This document shows, piece after piece, positions 49,201 to 59,454 of a stretch of 64,000 bases of DNA (positions are counted from its first letter, which is position 1; each line of letters opens with the position of its first letter). The stretch spans positions 1-64,000 of the forward strand of contig NW_005179260.1 in assembly GCF_000350225.1 (NCBI RefSeq), read 5' to 3'. Source of the DNA: Chondrus crispus (lineage: Eukaryota > Rhodophyta > Florideophyceae > Gigartinales > Gigartinaceae). Below the pieces are notes generated by a model. That model worked only from the letters and a program-made list of their open reading frames with translations. It was not told where the DNA came from and did no database searches. The translations under genes were made by a program, and so were the position numbers.

Positions 49201-49839
49201 CACACGCACGGGCTCTGCGTCAGGTTTGAGGCGGATGTTCATTGGTGGCACATCGACGGGTGGATCGGAACCAAGTTTGACACGGAACACGTCGACGTAT
49301 TGTTGGAGCATACCTTTCAAAGTTTCGGCATGGGTGGAAGATAGGCCGTTGTCGATGGCTTCGGTCAACATGCGGTCCAGATGTGGGGTTACATTCTGTT
49401 GAGCGTGGTCGCCTGCATCAATTATGTCCAGCTCGGGTGTCTCCTGTTCATTTTTTGTTTTGGCAGGCGCCACAGCACTGTCGTCCTCGCTGTCAGCCAG
49501 GAAGGTTGCTTGTGTAATGACCTCTTTAGAAACTAAGCGAGACAGAGCTCCGGCATGTTGGTCTGATGCTGCCATATTCGCGTCGGCGTGAAAGGAAATA
49601 TGCGAGCAATCCACATCATTGTACTGACGGCGAACACGTACCAAGTGATCATCGAGATTAAATCCAAGGGACTGTAGAAGTGGCCTCGACAGCAAAACCT
49701 CGTCCATAGGCTCCTTAAACACCATATATTCCACATTGCGTAGTCTGAAGGGTCCCTCCAATGTCTGAAGGGTAGTTGAAATACGAGCCTTCTGTTCCGC
49801 CGTGATTACAATCGGCTGATCTCCGCCTTTGACAGCTAG
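46258..49839 (-). CDS. gypsy 2 pol: RT, RNase H, integrase, chromodomain
   Basis: The frame continues from gag-protease past a TAA. RT shows FAAIDLCQGYWQLP and LLLWLDDMLFHA. RNase H has LFTDASDKHWSGVL and LFTDHSNLVFIF. The integrase finger (HCGRAGHRAF...CRSCLHC) is followed by a DDE core in IIHFDFLYMGD, WISDRGSHF and NGTVERVCRE. The last 70 residues are a chromodomain (YEVRVKWKGFAHEEPNWE). The organisation is that of a chromovirus-like lineage distinct from gypsy 1. Apart from the upstream stop the frame is intact. Confidence 0.93.
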   Translation of the reverse strand, partial: LAVKGGDQPIVITAEQKARISTTLQTLEGPFRLRNVEYMVFKEPMDEVLLSRPLLQSLGFNLDDHLVRVRRQYNDVDCSHISFHADANMAASDQHAGALSRLVSKEVITQATFLADSEDDSAVAPAKTKNEQETPELDIIDAGDHAQQNVTPHLDRMLTEAIDNGLSSTHAETLKGMLQQYVDVFRVKLGSDPPVDVPPMNIRLKPDAEPVRVKLRRYAPPQAAFLRHKVAELERLGLVRRNSESSWACAPLIVPKHGPEQFRFTTDLRPVNKVTLAHAWPMPDLETVISRLAGKTCFAAIDLCQGYWQLPLAAKSQECQSFITPDGVYTPTRVMHGQRNAVAYCQSSVQLICHDISDKLLLWLDDMLFHAKDATELLDTLKKFFQLCQSRGLKLHASKCKLFLREVKWCGRLISDTGVRMDPARLQALLDMPHPQKGDELQQFACAANWMRAGIPEFTTLMAPLIALLENVYNKAGGRTKRRASKIKLGDVGWAEVHSQAFSNAKNALAHSVTLAHPDASKLLCLFTDASDKHWSGVLTQIAPCELDLPVAEQKHSPLAFLSGSFKDASSRWSTPEKEAAAIIFSVERFDYLLMRPQGFHLFTDHSNLVFIFNPEYCAARMTKANLGKIQRWGMTLANFSYTIIHISGEDNCWADLLSRWGSEPENTRNQAVEVQHLRIAALFQAPFAPDYDPDFTWPSTADIFAAQQAITDEDKSDFRLTLSGGLFKNRDGSIFIPATCTHLQLRICVIGHCGRAGHRAFESTHNSIKEHYFWNTMHADISSFCRSCLHCVATVAGKRVPRPYGHALHSDKPNEIIHFDFLYMGDSVTTHKYALIIKDDASMYTWLQLATEPDAESAVHALLNWFAAFGVSPVWISDRGSHFKNILMDKVNRALHAHHHFTTPNTPQANGTVERVCREVLRTCRALLSEFRMQEKEWPYILPITQSVLNHAKVASLGHRAPITVFSGLPPDNPLSLIVPPTHSKPKSLDSIKLLRCIRTDALLESLESLHQDVAARRTKRREASINAHNRKTNVQHANFSVGDFVLVAKRIAQDGRKLQLQWLGPQNIIRAVSDWVYECQDLVNERIALVHANRLKFYADSQLNVIQELLDTIDHNDIHYNVALKLLDLRYNFREKRYEVRVKWKGFAHEEPNWESLQCMHEDIPDMVEQFLKTFADKAKVQRARNSLRSL

Positions 49840-51084
49840 TTACATGGTGATAGGGGTTGCCAAGGGCAAGACCGAAACAAAAACATCCGAGAGGGCCAAT
49901 TTGTTGAGGTGTGTCTCCGATAATGCAGCATGGTCGGAGCCATAATCACCATTGATAATGACGGGTATGGTATCCGCCAACTTGGCTTTGATACGACCGT
50001 CGCGGCGCTCAGCAAGGGTATGATTCTGTTCTGGTGTAATCGTACCAGAGACAGTGAGCTGTTTCAAGGCACCTGATGGTTTGGGCTTGTTTCGTAAATA
50101 TTGCTCCAAAAGGCGCTTCTTGGTTTCTGGCGACGACTTCGGGCATTTGTTGATAAAATGTCTCTCGCCTGCACACGTATTTGTGTTCAAACACGACGGC
50201 GGGAGTTTTTTCTGGGGGTCAGTTGGGGAATGTGGATCCGTGTTTATGCCACTCGTAACGTTACGAAACGAAAACCGCGATTTAGGGTGAGGAAAGTCGC
50301 TCGGCACACCAGATGTCCCGTTGGAAGTTTTTCCCCGTTGTACGCGGCGATCCGTATGTCTCTGTGGCCCTTGTCTGCCCTTGTTATACTCGTTTCCATT
50401 TTTATCGTAGTCAGAACGGTTGTAAGCAGATGAAGGATACTCTCTTTCATTGCATGGGACAAATTGTTCACAAGCCACTGCCATATCAACCACATATTTG
50501 TAAAAACCTTTCCAGTCTTTCTTTAAAGACGACTTGTGCAAAGCCAGGTCGTTTTCAATTTTCCTCCGGAGCGTCGGGGGTCGCAGCAAACTGCAGATAT
50601 GGCGAACAGCTGCCTTGGGGTTGTCCGTCTTGATATTATCCAATTTCTTGCTACGCAAGAAAGTAATGTAGTCAGTGAAGAGGGAAATTATTCGTAACTT
50701 TGGGTCAGTTTCAGCAGTTTTAATACGCACTGACTTGCGCACGAGAGAATCAAGCTCATCAACTGTAAAACTATCAAGCGAGTAGTTGTCTTGAGCAATT
50801 AACCATCTCTCAAGGGTTTCGTCCTTCAATTCAGCCCGCGTAGTGACGCCGGGGAAAGTTTCTAAGTCAATAAGTGATTCAAGCAAATCGAAATCGACAG
50901 AAGAGACCAACGAAACCGGTTTAAAATCACTTCCTTGTGACTCTGCCTCTGAAACACGTAGAAGATAGCGCTTCCTCTCCCGCAAAAAAATGTGAATCGT
51001 CTTTCGTCCAAGTTCTGTTAGTTCGGGATGCCGCTCCGGAATAAAAACCGGCGGCCCGACAGTAGAATGGGTTTTCAAACTCAT
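49840..51084 (-). pseudogene. gypsy 2 gag and protease, in-frame TAA at the end
   Basis: The 414-aa gag has a zinc knuckle near CAGERHFINKCPKS and a protease start (VIINGDYGSDHAALSETHL), where DYGSD stands in the place of the active-site D-S/T-G. The TAA at 49840-49842 falls within the protease fold: the next codons LAVKGGDQPIVITAEQ belong to the same domain. It is therefore better explained as a nonsense mutation (CAA to TAA) than as a programmed gag/pol stop. Confidence 0.8.
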
Positions 51085-51115
51085 GATCGTAACCTAAGGA
51101 GGCTTAGTGATCACT

Positions 51116-51345
51116 ATTGCCAGCACTCCACAACCCGTGGAGGTCTTGGGATCGATGCCCTTTATTCTTTTGAACCTCAGGGCTTTGAGGCTTTATGTAT
51201 GGATTTGACTACCGGAAAACTACAGAAATCGCTAGACAGTTCCTCTCTTCTAGAATGCATGCACCATCATGGTGCATCAAATAATGTCAAATGCAAGAGA
51301 GGGACAGCTGACACTTCCCACAAGGTACTGTGTCACAGTACCACA
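51116..51345 (-). repeat. 5' LTR of gypsy 2 (230 bp)
   Basis: Partner of 46018-46247. The gag ATG at 51084 leaves only about 31 bp of leader. Confidence 0.93.
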
Positions 51346-53226
51346 CTTCTTGAACACAAGTGCATCGCTGGGAAGATGTCCAAGGGCTCGAGCGTCTATG
51401 CAAGCCTCCTCGTCATTTCCGTCGCTTTCACTACTGCTCGATGGGTCGTCACTTTCATCTGGGGTTGGGGTGGAACCGGCGTTTTCCTCGCTTCCATCAC
51501 TAGAGCTTTCGCCGCCCACGATCGGAAGACTAGCCACATTCGCCGTGTTCTTGGAGAAACAAATTGCGTCGTCTAGCTGCACGCACACCTCCCCATCTGT
51601 TGAACAATCAGCACTAGAAGTGCATAGTTCAGGTCCGTCCGAAGGAACACAAATGCACCTCTCACCTGCAGAGCACAGAGACGCGTCTGGACCATTGCAG
51701 ATTCTTCCTTCTGTACACTCGGACGAACTCGTGCAGGGCGCCCCTGTGATCCTGTCACCACTACCGGTATCGGAGTCCGTGTCATCACTTGTAGCTGTGT
51801 CCCCTTCATCACTAGAGCTTTCGCCGCTCACGATCGGAATACTCAAAATTTGCGCAGTTTCCTCGGAGAGGCAATGCATCGTATTCTCTGCGAGCACGCA
51901 CACTTCTCCAACTGTTGAACAATCAGCACTAGACTGGCACGGCTCAAGTCCGCCTGAAGGTTGACAAAAGCAACGCTGACCAGGAGGGCACGTGGCCAGT
52001 TGTCCGCCTACACAGGTTCTTCCTTCCAAACAATCGGACGAACTCGTGCAGATCGTCCCTGTGATCCCGTCACCGCTACCGGCATCGGAGTCCGTGCCAT
52101 CGTTTGTGGGTGTATCCCCGTTATCACTAGAGCTTTCGCCGCCCACGATCGGAAGACCAGCCACATTCGCCGTGTTCTTGGAGAAACACAATGCTTCGTC
52201 TAGCTGTACGCACACCTACCCATCTGTTGAACAAACAGCACTAGAAGTGCATAGTTCAGGTCCGTCCGAAGGAACACAAATGCACCTCTCACCTGCAGAG
52301 CACAGAGACGCGTTTGGACCATTGCAGATTCTTCCTTCCGCACACTCGGACGAACTCGTGCAGGGCGCCCCTGTGATCCCGTCACCACTACCGGTATCGG
52401 AGTCCGTGTCATCACTTGTAGCTGTGTCCCCTTCATCACTAGAGCTTTCGCCGCTCACGATCGGAATCTTTTGAGCATTCGCAACTTCCTCCGACAAGCA
52501 GGCTGCGCCGCCGGTCAGTTGTGCACACACTTCCCCAGCTGTCGCACAATCGGCGCTAGACGTGCATGGCTTAGGTCCGTCCGAAGGTGCACAAAAGCAA
52601 TCCTCGCCGGCGGGGCACGTGGTAATTTCTCCGTTTGTGCAGATCGTCCCATCCGCACATTCCGGTGAGCTCGTGCAACGGCCACCAGTTAGCCCCACTT
52701 GGTCTGCCGTGGACAGAGATTTGCGAACAAATCGTACAAAGCCGTTTGAAGTTTCCGTCGGAGCTGCTTTTCTCGCGGTATATTGTCCGATCTTGCTGTT
52801 CAGCGTAAGAGTGTTCTGAAGACGGGGGTTGGTGATAGATGCTGCTGCATCCAGCCCAGGAAACTTTGTTTGCGAGGCGGTCTTGAGATGGGTGTTATAT
52901 TGATCCGCAAGACGGTCGGCAACAACAGCAGCGCTGGGACTGGTCATCTTGCGTTCTCTTGGACTGAATTGACGAAACGCATAGAGCGACTGATGATCCG
53001 GAATGATTGCAACAGATCCAGGCAAATCCCTTTTGAGGAAGGATTTGATTATGTTCCATCGTGAGCGAGTGATGTGGCGCGAAAAAAGGCTCTTTGCTGC
53101 CAGGGAAGCTTTCCGGGGGTGAGACAGGAGCCATTTCCCAGACCGAGATGGCGATATCGGGGCTGGAGCAGCGAGCACAAAAGCAAGGAGGGTGCATACT
53201 ACCGATAAGCGTTGCAGCATAGACAT
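51346..53226 (-). pseudogene. secreted protein with four 10-Cys modules; nonsense codon and gypsy 2 insertion
   Basis: It starts with a signal peptide, MSMLQRLSVVCTLLAFVLA. After a 150-residue lead come four modules about 104 residues long. Each has ten cysteines in the pattern CTSSxEC-GxxC-C-xxxCxC-CTSSADC-GEVC-C, separated by acidic Ser/Asp/Gly linkers (GESSSDEGDTATSDDTDSD). Starts are spaced about 312-315 bp apart (51748, 52063, 52375). The second module is broken by TAG at 52216-52218 where the others have GAG. The frame then continues to VFKK, where gypsy 2 is inserted; the C-terminus lies at 45740-46017. The Cys pattern suggests EGF- or dickkopf-like disulphide modules in an extracellular adhesion or matrix protein (inference). 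Confidence 0.85.
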
Positions 53227-54038
53227 GTTGACTTGCGATTGTCACGGGAGCCGAGGAAACTTCCGACGGACGGTGCCACACGATCCTGATTATAGGCAGG
53301 TTAGATCGTGAGCCTTGCACACTGCGGGCAGCCTCGTCACAGCATCACTGCTGCCGATGTTTCAGTCACCAGCGAAAGGACCTGAATAATGGTATTCATG
53401 CAGTATCACCGCCCTGTTGGACATTTTGGGTGGGCAAGAGGGTTCAAACGTGTCTGCAGGAGAAGCGATTCTGTGGAGCAGTGGGCACCCGTGCCTACGG
53501 TAGTCCGAGAAGGGTGCCTTGCTCCATCCACATTCACATTCTTTTTAGGTTTTTCTGGAGCTTGTCAGAGATCAAACGCTGGCACGAGCGGGTGCTACGC
53601 ACTGAACATTCTGTAAGCTTCCGAAGGTGAATTCTTCACCTTCTATGGGCGCAGGCTTGCGTCCGGAGCATTGCTATCAAACGTCATTGCATAAACCTCC
53701 ATAAACATGTTGAAAATCGATACGCTTGATGGCGTCGATTCCGCAGAGCCATTGGAACCACAGCACAGTCATTCTCCGCACAGTCATTCTTCATACAGTC
53801 GTTCCTGCGGGTTTTCTCCTCTTCAAAAGGCCCCCATAAGAGGTTTGGTATGACGTAGCTGGGACAAAAGACGTCAAAAATTATCCCTTTTCACATGTGT
53901 GTACAGTACCAGAGACTCCGGTCTCATTCGTGACTTTATCTGCCTTGAACCACATGGTCTTGAAGGATTCGTCGTACTGTATTCTTCCGTTAATATACTG
54001 TAGTGTCGATCTGGTCCCGAAACAAACAAAACAGAGTG
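53227..54038. other. intergenic, upstream of the Cys-rich gene
   Basis: No ORF has recognisable motifs. Three TACTGTA/TACAGTA heptamers cluster at about 53904-54002. The promoter of the Cys-rich gene should lie at the left end; no clear TATA box is seen. Confidence 0.5.
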
Positions 54039-54043
54039 AGAGA

Positions 54044-54449
54044 TGTCGGAAAACTCCTATGACAGAGTGTTCCTTCGAGGTCAAGTCTTCGGTCTTGTGC
54101 TAACGGCAGGCGCACAGGAGCCTGGGTTGTTCCTGTTGGAACACGGATCGGTTGAGGACGGGAGTTGTGACTACTCGCGCGGGAGAGTATCACCAATGTA
54201 GCAATAAAGCTCCAATGTTTACTGATGTTCGTCCTAGCCCAAAAGGGAATGGAACTATTTCCAGAGCGAAGCTCGTAGCCTAGTTCGCAATGCGCGCACT
54301 GTCTCGCGCTGTTCCTGGAGGCAAGGGGAGACACCACTAATTGCATTCTACACTACCAGGCCCGGACCTTTGGCCTCTCTAGCATTTCTTACCTTGCTGT
54401 ACAGCACATGCTGTACAGCACAACACGAATGTTCCCCGATCCTTCGACA
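54044..54449 (-). repeat. 3' LTR of copia C (406 bp)
   Basis: Matches 59455-59860. It contains a nested palindrome, GCTGTACAGCACATGCTGTACAGC. Confidence 0.95.
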
Positions 54450-54479
54450 CTCGGGGATTTTCTGAGGCCGAAGTCTGGG

Positions 54480-57400
54480 TCAGTCCTCCCTTTGGCGAGG
54501 CAGCGGGGTACGGACGACCCACTGTTGGACAGGGACGTTTAACGTTCCAGTGTCAAGCAAGTTTTCCAAGGCGGCACATGGACTGGCTTTGGTCAGGCCG
54601 TCTGCTGGGTTGTCTTGCGAGCGTATCCATCCTACGTCACTAATTTCTTGTCTCCCGTAAGCCTCGCGGGCGGCTTGTATGTCGATCATGAGGCGCTTCT
54701 CCGTGGTAGTAGTTGACTTCACAATCGTCTTGAACAAGCTCTCCGAATCTGTGAACATGGCAAGCGGCAGCATTCTCCCAAGTACGTGTCGCAGATCATG
54801 ACGAAGGAGATATGCATAATCGAATCCATCTGCGAACGCCAACACTTCTGCCCCCATCACTGACCGGGTGACTCGCTTGCTCTTGTATGACGAGAAATGA
54901 ACAATGTTACATCGTCCTGTGATATCGTATATAAGCACCATGAAGCCAAGCTGCGACCGTAGATCCGGGGTATTTGCGAAAGATGAATCTGTAAAAGCTC
55001 GCACCGACAGCGTTTTGTCGTCGAGACGTTGCTGCCTGATTCCTCGTTTCGAGTGTGTGTGTGCTCGCTTGATGATGTCATTGATGGCCTTGACATGTTT
55101 CGATTCGAACTTCGGCTCAGTGACCTGAGCGGCAAGGTTGACAGCAGCAGAGAGGTCTGGACGTGTATGCGTGAGCCAGGCCAGTTCGTGCCTTTTGAAC
55201 CGAAACTCGTAGAACGTGCTATGTTTTGCTAATTCTGTGATCCTCGTAGCATACCGCTGTTGATGCATAAGATATCCGTTCTCGATCTCTTCAATTTGAA
55301 TTCCCGCGAACTGAAGGCTTCCGACCTCCCGTGTCTTGGACTGGAAGCGAATCCCAGTCTCCTTGGACTCTTCCTCAAACTGCGTCGTTCCAGTGCCAAT
55401 AGTGTCGTCTACGTATGCGCCGGTCATACCTTTCAGCTTGCCTTCAACGACCTTTGAGAACAAGGATAGATCGCCAGTAGTCGGAGTCATGCCGAGATCG
55501 CAGATGAGGTGGTTCGAGAATGTGGCATGCCAGTAATCTCCAGAGTCCGACAGGCCGTACAGAGGCTTTCGCAATTTTAGCAGCTGATCTGATGAAAGAT
55601 TAAACTCGCGAGTCGGTTTGACGTAAACGTCGCGCATGAGCTTGTCTGCGCTCTGTAGGTACGCTTGCGAGACATCTTGGGACCACAGTCGGAACCCGAA
55701 GATAGCGGCAATGGCCACGAGAAGACGTACCGAGCTCTGGCGGATGTTGGTGCTGTTGTGTACCAAAATGTTCTTTTCGATGTCCGTATGTCCTTGGACG
55801 ACGAAGCGGGCTTTGCATATTTCTTCCGCAGTGTCTACATTTTTGACAGCTAGCACAAAACGGCCGCCTAGTACATTAGCACCAGTGGGCACATCCTCTC
55901 TGCATACAATCTCATACACTCCTCTTTTTGCTAGCCCGGCTAGCTCCTTGGCCTTGGCTGCGTCGAATTCCCCAGAACGCCCTCTGCGATCGGCGGGATG
56001 CAGTATCTCTGTCACGAAAACACCGGGGGGGTGTTGGTCCCTGAACTGTTCCATGCCGTCTAAAAGGCGTTTAATTTCCCTATCGCCTTGCTCTGCGGGC
56101 ATCGGGATGACTTGTGACAAATTATAATGCTTTTCCTTCCCTTCCCAGTCCACGTACACTTCTTTCTGCATCATCCTTATCACTTTATATGGTCCCAACC
56201 ACGCTTTCTTCTCCTCCCGATAAACGAGAACGTCGTCTCCCGGCTTGATGTTGTAGCGTGTGGCAGGCGGAAGCTTAGACCGTAGGGCTTGTTGGATGCG
56301 AAGTTCTGCAGTAATCGTCGCCATTTCTCGTTTACCTGCTTCCAGTGCGGCCATGCGTTCTCTCTGAGCTGGTAGGCGTGCATTGACGACGGGGAATGCA
56401 GGGTCAACACCGTAGACCAGGCGAGACGGTACCCAACCGTCAGGGCCGAGCGTGTCGTTTGCCGCTTTCACGGCCAATCGGAGCGCTATTTCTGGGTCCA
56501 ACTTCGGATATTGTGAGCGGATGACCCGAAAAACGCGGCGCAGCGGGGCATGATATCTCTCGCCAATGCCGAGGGAGTTATGACTTTGAGTGCCGGAGAG
56601 CTGTAGATCAATCCCATGGAGTGTCGTAATGTCGTCCCAGAACTTAGAAGTGAATACTGAGCCCTGATCTGCACGGATTCGGTTAGGTATACCAATGTAA
56701 ACAGTAACCCATGCTTCTAAGAAGGCATCCCAAACGTGCTGTGCCGTCAGACTCTTCGGTAGTGCGACGTTCTGGTACCCAGTGTGTGTGTCGACTATGT
56801 GGAGGACGGGGTTGCCGCCTACCCAGAAGAGATCGATGGCCACCTCGTGGTTAAAAATAATTGCATCAACTGGTAGCGATACACGGAACCTGTATGGCCG
56901 GATTCCAAAGCGTTTACATCCCTCACACTTGTCGACGATATCTTGTATGAGCTTCGGAGTATCCGTTTTGACACGGTCGGGAGTGCCACGTTTCAGCAAG
57001 TTGAGCAGCTTCTGTCGGGACGGATGGAAGAAATGGAGGTGCAGCCTTTCGAGTTCAGTTCTTGTGTACATCACCTTGTGTACGTCCCACTGAACGAAGA
57101 GATGTCCGTGTGTTCTGACTATGGGGATGGTCCAACTGTCAACCTTACTCACTAACGTGTTGTCCACATTATCTACGATGAGCTTGTACCTGTCGAGTAT
57201 GTCGAGGCCTAGAAGTAACGGTACATCAGCGTCCACAACGTCAACCCAGAACTCGATGTAATACCCTTCCTTAACGCGCATTCTGATGTTGATCATACCA
57301 AGACTGTTGCGAATACCATCCCCAAACTTGTAGGAGTATGGTGACTTTCTCAGTTGAAATGGACGTTTGCTGGAGCGACAGTATGCCTTTGCCTGCGCGA

Positions 57401-57656
57401 GTCCACAGACTGATTTCTGCGCTCCCGTGTCCGTACATGCACCTTCGAATGATAGATCGTTGTATTGACGAGTAGGGCATGCCGGGTTGGCTCTGACCTT
57501 CAGTACTGTTTTGATGAGATGACCTTGATAGCGAAGACTCGATGTCGGTTCTGTGGTACGCATTGCTCCAACGAACCTGGGAGGGACGACGAGGTCGTGT
57601 CCGGTCTTATCTGGTGGTACTCTGTGCCTGAGTGCCGGGACTTGTTGGCAAATCAA
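54480..57656 (-). CDS. copia C pol: protease, integrase, RT, RNase H
   Basis: The 1058-aa frame has protease CTDTGAQKSVCG (Asp 76) with VPLLLGLDILDRY, and an integrase finger (LHLHFFHPS...CEGCKRF). The DDE core is in VAIDLFWVGG, RADQGSVF and GERYHAPL. RT shows LWSQDVSQAYLQSADK and GAYVDDTIGTG. RNase H shows AFTDSSFANTPDLRSQLG, SVMGAEVLAFADG, MFTDSESLFKTI and NPADGLTKASP. The frame is complete to WVVRTPLP. It has no ATG at its 5' end and overlaps the gag stop in -1 frame across a T-rich run (57668-57680), so ribosomal frameshifting is the likely route. Confidence 0.94.
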   Translation of the reverse strand: MICQQVPALRHRVPPDKTGHDLVVPPRFVGAMRTTEPTSSLRYQGHLIKTVLKVRANPACPTRQYNDLSFEGACTDTGAQKSVCGLAQAKAYCRSSKRPFQLRKSPYSYKFGDGIRNSLGMINIRMRVKEGYYIEFWVDVVDADVPLLLGLDILDRYKLIVDNVDNTLVSKVDSWTIPIVRTHGHLFVQWDVHKVMYTRTELERLHLHFFHPSRQKLLNLLKRGTPDRVKTDTPKLIQDIVDKCEGCKRFGIRPYRFRVSLPVDAIIFNHEVAIDLFWVGGNPVLHIVDTHTGYQNVALPKSLTAQHVWDAFLEAWVTVYIGIPNRIRADQGSVFTSKFWDDITTLHGIDLQLSGTQSHNSLGIGERYHAPLRRVFRVIRSQYPKLDPEIALRLAVKAANDTLGPDGWVPSRLVYGVDPAFPVVNARLPAQRERMAALEAGKREMATITAELRIQQALRSKLPPATRYNIKPGDDVLVYREEKKAWLGPYKVIRMMQKEVYVDWEGKEKHYNLSQVIPMPAEQGDREIKRLLDGMEQFRDQHPPGVFVTEILHPADRRGRSGEFDAAKAKELAGLAKRGVYEIVCREDVPTGANVLGGRFVLAVKNVDTAEEICKARFVVQGHTDIEKNILVHNSTNIRQSSVRLLVAIAAIFGFRLWSQDVSQAYLQSADKLMRDVYVKPTREFNLSSDQLLKLRKPLYGLSDSGDYWHATFSNHLICDLGMTPTTGDLSLFSKVVEGKLKGMTGAYVDDTIGTGTTQFEEESKETGIRFQSKTREVGSLQFAGIQIEEIENGYLMHQQRYATRITELAKHSTFYEFRFKRHELAWLTHTRPDLSAAVNLAAQVTEPKFESKHVKAINDIIKRAHTHSKRGIRQQRLDDKTLSVRAFTDSSFANTPDLRSQLGFMVLIYDITGRCNIVHFSSYKSKRVTRSVMGAEVLAFADGFDYAYLLRHDLRHVLGRMLPLAMFTDSESLFKTIVKSTTTTEKRLMIDIQAAREAYGRQEISDVGWIRSQDNPADGLTKASPCAALENLLDTGTLNVPVQQWVVRTPLPRQRED

Positions 57657-57664
57657 GCCCCGTT

Positions 57665-59431
57665 TTAAAAATGCACAGGTAAATCCAGATCACCATCTAG
57701 ATCAGCGCCCTCTTCGTCTGATTGCAGTGGCAAATCAAAGTGGACACTGTGATTGACGGAGGCTTCGTGTTCGAGGTGTGTCATCAACGCTTCATTTGCG
57801 TTTTCCTCATCGAGGTCGTCCTCGTCGGTGTCATTTGAGACGAGAAGTGTCTCCATGGCGTCATTGAGGTCCTGAGCGAGGGAATCAGCAACGTCTGCAA
57901 TGTTTGCTCGCGAAGGCCCGGGGCGACTAGCTGCGGCCTTCAAACGGTTCTGCGCCACGAGCTTCATGTCAAGCGGTTTCGTGCACCTATACCAACGGCA
58001 TCCCGTATTACCACAGTTGTGGCACGTGAGGTCTGGATTCTCGGTTCGCTTCCCATGCCACGTTTTATTTGGATATGTGCGGTGCTGAGTTCGCATGGAC
58101 TGGAAATGATGGGGTAGCCGGGGAACAATTGATGCGCGACTGCGTGGCTCTCTGCCGTAACGACCTTGACCGGCAAAATTAGTCGACTTCCAACGTGAAC
58201 TGCGAAGCGTGTTGCTGCTGCCTGCAGGACTGTCGATGGAGGCTGCCTGATGCTTCGTGGTTTGCTGGAGAGAATATTCAAGACGCTCAATCAGGGGGTG
58301 GCACTTCAGCTCGTTGGCAGTGACATTCGACAGCACTGTGCGGGCCCACTCGCGACCAAGTACAGCTTGCTGCAGGTGGAGCATCTTGGCCCTATCGGTC
58401 CGGTCTTCGGGGTGGGACATTGGGGTGAGCCGATCGATCTCGTCAACGGTGGCGCGAAATGCTTGGCCTTCGGTGGCGTTGTCAGTCTCGAATTGTATGC
58501 TCACTTCGTTCAATCGATGTGAGATGGAGTCCTGCTTGGCGGCTGATGCATACCGGTCGTGGAAACGTCGAACGACTTCTCCCCAGTTGGTGATTCTACC
58601 TTCAACGTCGTTGATAAAGAATTGGAGTGCGGCGCCGTCAAGGAGGTAGTGCATGTAGCTGATCTTGTCCGCACCGGTCACCTTATTTTGACTGCACATG
58701 AACTGGTAGCGACTAAGTTTAGTCAGCCAGTCCTCGTCAACCTTGCCCCAAAACTTCTGCCTATCAGATGAGTAAGCGACACTCATTCCCTTCGCGGCGT
58801 TGCTGGCGTTTCTAGCCTCCCAATTACGAGGGGATGCATGCTGTCCGGGCTGTTGCGCTTGAGAAAATTCAGGGTTGGGGGACAGCGCGAAGGGGTTTGT
58901 GGCAGGGCTTTGAATGCCGTTGCTGGGTGAACTTGGCACAAACTCTTCACGCTTGATTGCCTTAAACTGTGCGACGGCTCTGTTGCGCTCTTCTACATCC
59001 TGTGGGCGGCACCAGATTGTGTGAAGGAGACGGTTTACGATGAGGCTACCGGAGGCACTGGTTGAAGGAGTATCCACGCCATGGTCGTTTAGGAGAAAAC
59101 GGATCCTCTTGTAGATTTCATAATTGACTGTCACCATGGGATCCACGAGTTCGCGAGGTTCAAGGTCTTCACGAATCTGTTGTAGGAGAGCATCGCCTCT
59201 AGGCACTGGGTACTGTGTGGATTATCCATAGAACAGATTGAAGAGACCCTCCTGGTGTGCATTACTCAGGCGTATGTTGCCAAATGGACCAATTTGCGGG
59301 TTGTCAGCGGGATCGGTCACGGGGGGAATCGGGGCAGGGAAGCTCGGGGCCGGTGGGGAAGGAGGGGACATGGTCAGTTCCTCCTTCTTTCTTTCAAGGG
59401 TTTGTTCTTCTTTCTCGTGTAAGGATGACAA
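57665..59431 (-). pseudogene. copia C gag with in-frame TAA
   Basis: A Met at 59431 (MSSLHEKEEQTLERKKEELT) opens a frame broken once by TAA at 59222-59224. It then runs 513 aa to 57665. The gag core lies around KLSRYQFMCSQNKVTGADK. The zinc knuckle is CHNCGNTGCRWYRC, with Cys where the His is normally found. The acidic C-terminus ends DLPVHF. A start downstream of the stop is possible, in which case the first 69 residues are leader. Confidence 0.8.
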
Positions 59432-59454
59432 AGAAGTCTTCCTTAATTCCGGAA

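Larger units (their letters stand above)
46018..51345 (-). mobile_element. Ty3/gypsy element 2, 5328 bp, inside a host gene
   Basis: The 230-bp LTRs at 46018-46247 and 51116-51345 differ at one noticed base. The target duplication is CTTCT (46013-46017 and 51346-51350). In the coding direction the LTR begins TGTGGTACTG and ends GGCAAT, so the 3' terminus is not the usual CA if the 5-bp TSD is right. Gag-protease-pol is one frame with a single TAA. Confidence 0.94.

Noticed and set aside
49840..49842. Programmed gag/pol stop in gypsy 2
   Set aside because: The stop falls inside the protease fold and not between domains, so a nonsense mutation is simpler.
51540..52690. Regular 312-315 bp repeat considered as a CRISPR-like or satellite array
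   Set aside because: The period encodes cysteine modules of a protein; spacing and conservation follow codons.
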